Positions 58,125-64,000 of a stretch of DNA of 64,000 bases are shown here, one piece after another. The stretch comes from Kitasatospora kifunensis. GTDB lineage: Bacteria; Actinomycetota; Actinomycetes; Streptomycetales; Streptomycetaceae. A model generated the notes under the pieces. The model was not told where the DNA came from and made no database searches. It worked only from the letters and a program-made list of their open reading frames with translations. Location of the stretch: positions 2,108,001 through 2,172,000 of the forward strand of contig NZ_JACHJV010000001.1 in NCBI RefSeq assembly GCF_014203855.1, written 5' to 3'. The position numbers were made by a program, and so were the translations under genes. How positions within the stretch are numbered: the first letter of the stretch is position 1; each line of letters begins with the position of its first letter.

Positions 58125-59318
58125 TCAGCGGACGGCCGACTTGAGCGGCAGCGCCGGGTCGGCGGCCAGCGCCGGGTCCACTGCCGCACCCAGGTCGATC
58201 AGCCGCCGCGCCTGGGCCAGGTCGCGTGGACGGTCCACGGTGAGCGCCGCCACCGGCCGCTCGTCGCGCAGCCACAGGACGCTCCACTGCTCGTCCTCGG
58301 GTGAGCCACGCCACAGCGGTTGGTCGCCTGCGCCGTGCCTGCCCGCGTACTGGACCATCCGCCCGAACTGCTCGGACCAGAAGTACGGCACCGGGTCGTA
58401 GGGCACCTCGGCGCCCAGCAGCGCCGCCGCCACCGCCCGGCCCGAGTGCAGCGCGTGGTCCCAGTGCTGGACCCAGATCCGCTCGCCGTAGCGGGCCGAC
58501 GGGTAGCTGACGCAGTCGCCCACCGCCCAGACGCCGGGCAGCGTGGTGCGCAGCAGCGAGTCCGCGAGCACGGCGCCCCCGGCGTCCAGCTCGACGCCGG
58601 AGCCGACCAGCCAGCGGGTGTCCGGGCGGGCGCCGACCCCGACGACCACCTCGTCGGCGGGCACCAGCTCGCCGTCGGCCAGGTGCACGGCGCCCGGCTC
58701 GATCCGATCCACCCGGGCGCCCAGCCGCAGCTCGACGCCGGCCTGCTCGTACCAGCGCCGCATCGGCGCGGTCAGCTCGGCGGGCAGGGCTCCCGGCAGC
58801 GGGGCGTCGGCGGCCTCCAGGACGGTGACCCGGCAGTCGAGCCGGCGGGCCGCGGTGGCGGTCTCGGCGCCGATCCAGCCCGCGCCGACCAGGACCAGGT
58901 GCGCCCCGGGGCGCAGGGCCGCGCGCAGGGCGAGCGAGTCGTCGATGGTCCGCAGCACCCGGGCCGCGCTGTCCCCGGGCAGCCGGATCGGGGCGGCGCC
59001 GGTGGCGATCACCAGGTGGTCGTAGGGCAGCTCACCGGCGTCGGTGCCAAGCAGGCCGGGGGCGAGCGAGGTGGCCCGGCGGCCGGTCAGCAGCCGGACG
59101 TCGAACGCCTTCCAGTCCAGGTCGAGCGTGGTCCGGTCGGCCTTGGCGAGCAGCACGTCCTTGGAGAGCGGCGGCCGGTCGTAGGGCGGGTGCGGCTCTG
59201 CGCCGACCAGGCTCAGTGAGCCATGCCAACCCCCCTCCCGCAGCGTCACCGCACACTGTGCGGCCGCTACCCCCGCGCCGACCACGACCACCCGATCCGT
59301 GCTCTTCAGCTCTGCCAC
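58125..59318 (-). CDS. NAD(P)/FAD-dependent ferredoxin-reductase-like oxidoreductase
   Basis: A 397-residue flavoprotein. DRVVVVGAGVAAAQCAVTLRE at the N-terminus binds FAD, and PYDRPPLSKDVLL is the second FAD-type motif of rubredoxin/ferredoxin reductases. HLVLVGAGWIGAETATAARRL near residue 145 binds NAD(P), GVWAVGDCVSYP near 270 is the third FAD motif, and a C-terminal reductase domain follows (WSEQFGRMVQYAG). Such enzymes reduce a ferredoxin, often for a P450 or a Rieske oxygenase; the partner is not encoded here. GTG 59318 is used since earlier in-frame codons run into the repeat element. It is divergent from the thiamine operon. Confidence 0.92.
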   Translation of the reverse strand: MAELKSTDRVVVVGAGVAAAQCAVTLREGGWHGSLSLVGAEPHPPYDRPPLSKDVLLAKADRTTLDLDWKAFDVRLLTGRRATSLAPGLLGTDAGELPYDHLVIATGAAPIRLPGDSAARVLRTIDDSLALRAALRPGAHLVLVGAGWIGAETATAARRLDCRVTVLEAADAPLPGALPAELTAPMRRWYEQAGVELRLGARVDRIEPGAVHLADGELVPADEVVVGVGARPDTRWLVGSGVELDAGGAVLADSLLRTTLPGVWAVGDCVSYPSARYGERIWVQHWDHALHSGRAVAAALLGAEVPYDPVPYFWSEQFGRMVQYAGRHGAGDQPLWRGSPEDEQWSVLWLRDERPVAALTVDRPRDLAQARRLIDLGAAVDPALAADPALPLKSAVR

Positions 59319-59354
59319 GGTGAAGAACTCTACTGACCGACCGGCCGTCCACCT

Positions 59355-59412
59355 AGGGCCTGTCCGGCCGATCTTGCCAGGCGGGATCGGCAAGATCGGC
59401 CGGATCGGGCCT
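59355..59412. repeat. Palindromic repeat element, copy B
   Basis: Arms 59355-59378 and 59389-59412 match at 21 of 24 positions around a 10-base centre. The left arm begins AGGGCCTGTCCGGC and equals copy A (in the LysR gene) at 23 of 24 positions. It lies between a flavoprotein gene and the thiamine promoter. Confidence 0.88.
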
Positions 59413-59425
59413 GGCGTTCGGCGCC

Positions 59426-59455
59426 TTCAATCCATCCGTCACCCGGCGTTATGGT
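59426..59455 (+). promoter_or_regulatory. Promoter of thiOSG operon
   Basis: TTCAAT (59426-59431), an 18-base spacer and TATGGT (59450-59455) predict a transcript starting near 59462, exactly at the 5' edge of the TPP riboswitch. Confidence 0.6.
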
Positions 59456-59460
59456 GGGGG

Positions 59461-59556
59461 CATCCTCACGGGAGCCCGGCGCACCGGGCTGAGAGGCGGG
59501 CTGTGGCGGCCCGCGACCGTCCGAACCTGATCCGGGTCATTCCGGCGAAGGGAGAA
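59461..59556 (+). promoter_or_regulatory. TPP (THI-element) riboswitch
   Basis: The conserved TPP-binding pieces occur in order: ACGGGAGCCC, the complementary GGGCTGAGAGG (59487-59497), GACCGT, then GAACCTGATCCGGGT (59523-59537) and CCGGCGAAGGGAG. The last piece ends in GGGAG, the only ribosome site for thiO. TPP binding would therefore be expected to block translation by holding this site, the usual mechanism in high-GC actinobacteria. No separate terminator hairpin is seen before the start codon. Confidence 0.97.
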
Positions 59557-59565
59557 CCGGTTCTC

Positions 59566-60810
59566 TTGGCACGCACTGTCTTGGCACGCAACGACGACGA
59601 CGACGGCACCGCGACCGACGTCCTGGTGATCGGCGGCGGGATCATCGGCCTGGCCGTCGCCTGGCGCACCGCGCAGCGCGGACTGCGGGTGGCGCTGGTC
59701 GACCCGGTGCCCGGCGGCGGCGCCGTCCAGGTGGCGGGCGGCATGCTGGCCCCGGTCACCGAGCTGCAGTACGGCGAGGAGCCGCTGCTGCGCCTGGGCA
59801 TGGCCTCCAATGCCCGATACGCCGACTTCACCGCCGAGCTCGAGGCGACGACCGGCCACGACACCGGCTACCGGGCCACCGGCACCCTGGCCGTCGCGCT
59901 GGACGCCGACGACAAGGCCGAACTGAGCGAGCTGCACGGCTTCCACCAGCGCCTGGGCCTGGAGTCGAGCTGGCTGACCGGCCGCGAGGCCCGACGCCTG
60001 GAGCCGATGCTCGCCCCCGGCGTCCGCGCCGGCCTGCACGTGAGCGGCGACCACCAGGTGGACGGCCGGCGGTTGGCCGCGGCGCTGGTCGCGGCCTGCG
60101 AGGGCGCCGGTGTGCGGGTGCACCGGGCCGAGGCGGTCGAGCTGCTGATCGAGGCCGACCGCGCCCGCGGGGTGCGGCTGAGCACCGGCGGCGAGCTGCG
60201 GGCCGAGCAGCTGGTGCTGGCGGCCGGACCGCGCAGCCACCAGCTGCCCGGGCTGCCCCCGGGGCTGCTGCCGGCGATCCGTCCGGTCAAGGGCCAGATC
60301 CTGCGGCTGCGGATTCCCCCGCTCTACGCCCCCTTCCTGTCCCGCAACGTGCGCGCGGTGGTGCGCGGCGGGCACCTCTACCTGGTGCCGCGCGCCAACG
60401 GTGAGCTGGTGGTCGGCGCGACCACCGAGGAGCAGGGCTACGACACCACGGTCACCGCCGGCGGCGTCTACGAGCTGCTGCGTGACGCCCATGAGCTGGT
60501 CCCCGGCATCACCGAGCTGCCGCTGGTGGAGACGAGTGCGGGCCTGCGCCCCGGCTCCCCCGACAACGCCCCGCTGCTCGGCCCCACCGCCCTGCCCGGC
60601 CTGCTGGCCGCCACCGGCCACTACCGCAACGGCGTGCTGCTGGCCCCGGTCACCGGCGACCTGCTCGCCGAGTGCCTGGCCGGTGGGACCGTGCCCGAGC
60701 TCGCCGCCGCGTTCTCCCCCTCCCGCTTCGCCGCGTCCCCCCGCGCCGCGTCCCCCCTCGCCCCGGCGCCCCTCACCGGCCCGTCGACCCTCGCAGGAAG
60801 TGCCCGATGA
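59566..60810 (+). CDS. thiO: Glycine oxidase (thiamine thiazole pathway)
   Basis: ThiO (414 residues) oxidises glycine to iminoglycine for thiazole synthesis. DVLVIGGGIIGLAVAWRTA near residue 20 is the FAD-binding unit. PVKGQILRLRIP and LVPRANGELVVGATTEEQGYDTTVTAGG (in parts) are family blocks, and VETSAGLRPGSPDNAPLLGPT near residue 320 is the DAO/ThiO C-terminal motif. There is no ATG or GTG in the right place. TTG 59566, 11 bases after GGGAG, is taken as start; a second in-frame TTG at 59581 follows a repeat of CTTGGCACGCA. The Ser/Ala/Pro-rich tail of about 35 residues is extra. Confidence 0.95.
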   Translation: MARTVLARNDDDDGTATDVLVIGGGIIGLAVAWRTAQRGLRVALVDPVPGGGAVQVAGGMLAPVTELQYGEEPLLRLGMASNARYADFTAELEATTGHDTGYRATGTLAVALDADDKAELSELHGFHQRLGLESSWLTGREARRLEPMLAPGVRAGLHVSGDHQVDGRRLAAALVAACEGAGVRVHRAEAVELLIEADRARGVRLSTGGELRAEQLVLAAGPRSHQLPGLPPGLLPAIRPVKGQILRLRIPPLYAPFLSRNVRAVVRGGHLYLVPRANGELVVGATTEEQGYDTTVTAGGVYELLRDAHELVPGITELPLVETSAGLRPGSPDNAPLLGPTALPGLLAATGHYRNGVLLAPVTGDLLAECLAGGTVPELAAAFSPSRFAASPRAASPLAPAPLTGPSTLAGSAR

Positions 60811-61016
60811 ACCAGATCCCGCTCACCGTCAACGGCGAGCCGCGTGAGGTGGCCGACTCCGTCACGCTGGCCGAGCTGGTGGCCGAGCTGTCCAAGGCGC
60901 CCTCGGGCGTGGCGGCGGCACTCAACGAGAGCGTGGTGCCGCGCGGCTCCTGGACCGGCACCCGGCTCTCGCCGGGCGACCGGGTGGAGATCCTCACCGC
61001 TGTGCAGGGAGGCTGA
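60807..61016 (+). CDS. thiS: Sulfur carrier protein ThiS
   Basis: A 69-residue ubiquitin-like sulfur carrier. The chain PLTVNGEPREVADSVTLAEL, the core VAAALNESVVPRGSW, and the C-terminal Gly-Gly of ILTAVQGG, which becomes a thiocarboxylate, are all present. It delivers sulfur to ThiG. ATG 60807 overlaps the thiO stop by four bases, with AGGAAG upstream, and thiG follows after six bases. No thiF is found in the window, so an adenylating enzyme such as a MoeB/MoeZ-type protein elsewhere must activate it. Confidence 0.96.
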   Translation: MNQIPLTVNGEPREVADSVTLAELVAELSKAPSGVAAALNESVVPRGSWTGTRLSPGDRVEILTAVQGG

Positions 61017-61832
<816 letters not shown>

Positions 61833-61899
61833 CGGGGCGTCGCCGGTACTGATGACGAACCAAGACACGGGGGTCACCCAACCGTGTTCTGCCCGCCCC

Positions 61900-61905
61900 T
61901 ACACT
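61900..61905 (+). promoter_or_regulatory. -10 element of leaderless kinase gene
   Basis: TACACT is followed by CCTTGG and then GTG 61912, the same six-base geometry as the metF start on the opposite strand 6 kb away. A -35 is not clear. Confidence 0.55.
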
Positions 61906-61911
61906 CCTTGG

Positions 61912-63870
61912 GTGGACACGACGTTGAACGACCCCCTGCTGGGAGCGGTGCTGGACGGCCGCTACCGGGTCGAGGAGCGCATCGCGGTGGGCGGCATGGC
62001 CACCGTCTACCGAGGCACCGACCTCCGGCTGGACCGGGTGCTCGCGCTCAAGGTGATGCACCCGGCGCTGGCCGGCGACGCCGGGTTCACCGACCGCTTC
62101 ATCCGCGAGGCCAAGGCGGTCGCCCGGCTCTCGCACCAGAACGTGGTCAACGTCTTCGACCAGGGTGCCGACGGCAACGCGGTCTTCCTGGCCATGGAGT
62201 ACGTGCCCGGGCGCACCCTTCGCGACGTACTGCGCGACCGCGGCGCGCTCTCGGTGCGGGCCGCGCTCGACGTGCTGGAGCCGGTGCTGGCCGCGCTCGG
62301 TGCCGCGCACCGGGCCGGCCTGGTGCACCGGGACGTCAAGCCGGAGAACGTGCTGATCACGGACGGCGGCCTGGTCAAGGTCGCCGACTTCGGCCTGGTG
62401 CGGCTGCTCTCCGGGGCGGACGCGGCGGTGACCAACACCACCACGCCCGGCGTGATCATGGGCACCGTCTCCTACCTGGCCCCCGAGCAGATCCAGCCTC
62501 AGGGCACCACCGACCAGCGGGTGGACGTCTACGCGGCCGGCATCATGCTCTACGAGCTGCTGACGGGCAGTAAGCCCTACCTCGGCGACAACCCGATGCA
62601 GGTGATCTACCGTCACCTGCACGAGGACGTGCCGCCGCCGTCCGCTGTCGTGCCCACCCTGGCGCCCGAGTTGGACGCGATAGTGGCGGCCGCCACCGCG
62701 CGTGATCCGCAGGCCAGGCCCTGGGACGCGGTGGAGCTGCTCGCCGCGCTGCAGCGCCTGCGGCGCGGCCTGACGCCGGCTCAGCTGGACATCGAACCCC
62801 CCGCCGCCACCCAGCCGGCGCCACGCTTCGCCCCGGGTGAGGCGACCTCGGTGCTCAGCGCCGTGCCGCTCGCCACCGGCCCCGAGCACACCAGCGTGCT
62901 GGCCACCCCGCCGCCCGAGTTCTTCATCCAGCCCCGCCCCTACCACGAGCCGCCCCCACCGCCGCGCCGCGCCAAGCGCGCCCCGTCGCGGCGCACCAGG
63001 CGCTCACTGGTCTGGGGCTCGGTGCTCGGCGCGGTGCTGCTGGTGGTCGCGGCCATCAGCTACTTCCTGTCCGGCGCCGTCTACGCGACGGTGCCCAGCG
63101 TGCTCGGCCAGAGCCAGACGCAGGCCGCCGGCACCCTGGACGGCGCGGGCCTGCGCGGCAGCTTCGTCCAGGCGTTCAGCGAGACCGTGCCGGCCGGCCA
63201 GGTGATCAGCAGCGACCCCGGAGTGGGTCAGCGGGCCCGCAAGAGCGACGCGGTGAAGGTCACCCTGTCCAAGGGGCCGGAGCGGATCGCGGTGCCCGAC
63301 GTCACCGGCAAGCCGCTGGCCCAGGCGCAGCAGCAGCTCACCGCCGCCCGACTGACGCCCGGCACCAGCACGCAGGACTACAGCCCGACCGTGGCGCAGG
63401 GCTCGGTGATCTCCACCTCGCCGGCCGCCGGGCAGCAGCTGGCGGTCAACGCCCCGGTGGCGCTGGTGGTCAGCAAGGGTCCGGCGCCGGTCGCGGTGCC
63501 CGACACCACCGGGCAGGCGGTGACCGACGCGCAGAACCGGCTGACCACAGCGGGCTTCAAGGTGGCGCTGGCGAGCGCTCAGGCCTACTCGGACACCGTG
63601 CCGAGCGGCTCGGTGGTCAGCCAGGACGTCACCGGCACGGCAGCGCCGGGCAGCACGGTGACGCTGACCCTCTCCAAGGGCCCGCAGCCGGTGGCGGTGC
63701 CCTCGGTGACCGGGATGAGCCAGTCGGACGCGACCGCGGCGCTGACCGGTGCCGGCTTCAAGGTGAAGAGCAGCGGGCTGAACTTCTTCGGACTCAGCAG
63801 CGTCTCGGGGCAGAGCCCGGCGGCGGGCACCATGCTGCCCAAGGGCTCGACGGTGACCATCAACTTCTAG
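61912..63870 (+). CDS. PASTA-domain Ser/Thr protein kinase (PknB/PkaF type)
   Basis: A 652-residue membrane kinase. IAVGGMATVYRG is the glycine loop, VLALKVMHP has the ATP lysine, VHRDVKPENVL near residue 138 is the catalytic loop and VADFGLVRLL the DFG. A juxtamembrane Pro-rich/basic stretch leads to a helix near residue 365-388 (WGSVLGAVLLVVAAISYFL). Four PASTA repeats follow outside, each starting like VPSVLGQ, VPDVTGK, VPDTTGQ and VPSVTGM. PASTA kinases sense muropeptides or lipid II and phosphorylate division and wall proteins. DivIVA, FtsZ and the Rv2175c-like protein are plausible targets here. GTG 61912 is preferred over ATG 61852 because it fits a leaderless promoter. Confidence 0.97.
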   Translation: MDTTLNDPLLGAVLDGRYRVEERIAVGGMATVYRGTDLRLDRVLALKVMHPALAGDAGFTDRFIREAKAVARLSHQNVVNVFDQGADGNAVFLAMEYVPGRTLRDVLRDRGALSVRAALDVLEPVLAALGAAHRAGLVHRDVKPENVLITDGGLVKVADFGLVRLLSGADAAVTNTTTPGVIMGTVSYLAPEQIQPQGTTDQRVDVYAAGIMLYELLTGSKPYLGDNPMQVIYRHLHEDVPPPSAVVPTLAPELDAIVAAATARDPQARPWDAVELLAALQRLRRGLTPAQLDIEPPAATQPAPRFAPGEATSVLSAVPLATGPEHTSVLATPPPEFFIQPRPYHEPPPPPRRAKRAPSRRTRRSLVWGSVLGAVLLVVAAISYFLSGAVYATVPSVLGQSQTQAAGTLDGAGLRGSFVQAFSETVPAGQVISSDPGVGQRARKSDAVKVTLSKGPERIAVPDVTGKPLAQAQQQLTAARLTPGTSTQDYSPTVAQGSVISTSPAAGQQLAVNAPVALVVSKGPAPVAVPDTTGQAVTDAQNRLTTAGFKVALASAQAYSDTVPSGSVVSQDVTGTAAPGSTVTLTLSKGPQPVAVPSVTGMSQSDATAALTGAGFKVKSSGLNFFGLSSVSGQSPAAGTMLPKGSTVTINF

Positions 63871-63898
63871 CTCCGGGCCCTCCCACCGGCGGACCCGC

Positions 63899-64000
63899 TC
63901 AGCGCAGCGGGCCGTCCCCGGGCTCCTCCTGGTAGGAGTAGCGCTGCTCACGCCACGGGTCGGCGCGGTTGTGGTAGCCGCGCTCCTCCCAGAAGCCGCG
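63899..64000 (-). CDS. C-terminal fragment, probable sulfite-oxidase-like (YedY/SUOX-type) oxidoreductase
   Basis: The last 33 codons of a minus-strand gene: RGFWEERGYHNRADPWREQ followed by RYSYQEEPGDGPLR and TGA. From memory, the GFWE-RGYH and DPWREQRY pattern matches the C-terminus of molybdopterin-dependent sulfite-oxidase-like proteins in Streptomyces. The rest lies beyond the right edge. It converges with the kinase gene, with 28 bases between the stops and no strong hairpin. The assignment rests on a short tail only. Confidence 0.55.
   Translation of the reverse strand, partial: RGFWEERGYHNRADPWREQRYSYQEEPGDGPLR

Overview
The window is high-GC actinobacterial DNA. Gene content and order place it in the Streptomycetaceae (Streptomyces, Kitasatospora or a close relative): a dcw division cluster without murC, followed by sepF, ylmG and divIVA; a MoxR-DUF58-transglutaminase operon; Rv2175c-like, DUF3040 and SAV_6107-type genes; GTG/TTG starts; and leaderless-type promoters. 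Genus and species cannot be fixed from sequence alone. Apart from two short dispersed palindromes, no insertion sequence, prophage, CRISPR array, rRNA or tRNA gene was seen. This is core chromosome.

Layout. 1-7.1 kb: end of an ABC ATPase gene, an NYN-domain protein, a divergent HxlR regulator/MFS exporter pair, asd, and a DapA-like lyase divergent from a LysR regulator. 7.2-12.4 kb: an RDD membrane protein, dnaE (replicative polymerase alpha subunit) and a Pro-rich membrane protein. 12.4-21.3 kb: a dienelactone-hydrolase-like gene; an ABC permease overlapping a gene that fuses an extracytoplasmic hydrolase to an ABC ATPase; a MscS channel; and LURP-one, GNAT, rluD, lspA and DksA/TraR genes. 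21.6-25 kb: ileS under a translational T-box.

25.2-43 kb: the division and cell-wall cluster, all on the minus strand, in the order rsmH-ftsL-ftsI-murE-murF-mraY-murD-ftsW-murG-ftsQ-ftsZ-ylmE-sepF-ylmG-divIVA. It makes the UDP-muramyl peptide (MurE, F, D), then lipid I and II (MraY, MurG). The polymer is built by FtsW/FtsI in a septum organised by FtsQ, FtsL, FtsZ and SepF, while DivIVA marks growing tips. The ylmD gene that sits between ftsZ and ylmE in Streptomyces coelicolor is absent here.

43.3-54.7 kb: carbonic anhydrase, the MoxR/DUF58/transglutaminase operon, DUF3040, a methyltransferase, a SAV_6107-type HEPN protein, and a PadR regulator divergent from a hydrolase/FAD-oxidoreductase pair. 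54.8-64 kb: metF, a polyprenyl synthase, thiE, an Rv2175c-like DNA-binding gene, a ferredoxin-reductase-like flavoprotein, thiO-thiS-thiG behind a TPP riboswitch, a four-PASTA Ser/Thr kinase, and the end of a probable sulfite-oxidase-like gene.

The least ordinary items are: a palindromic repeat inserted in frame in the LysR gene, with a relative 52 kb away; a 58-bp perfect palindrome between divergent promoters; the tethered hydrolase-ABC ATPase fusion; and a dense set of repeats and palindromes upstream of ftsZ and sepF.
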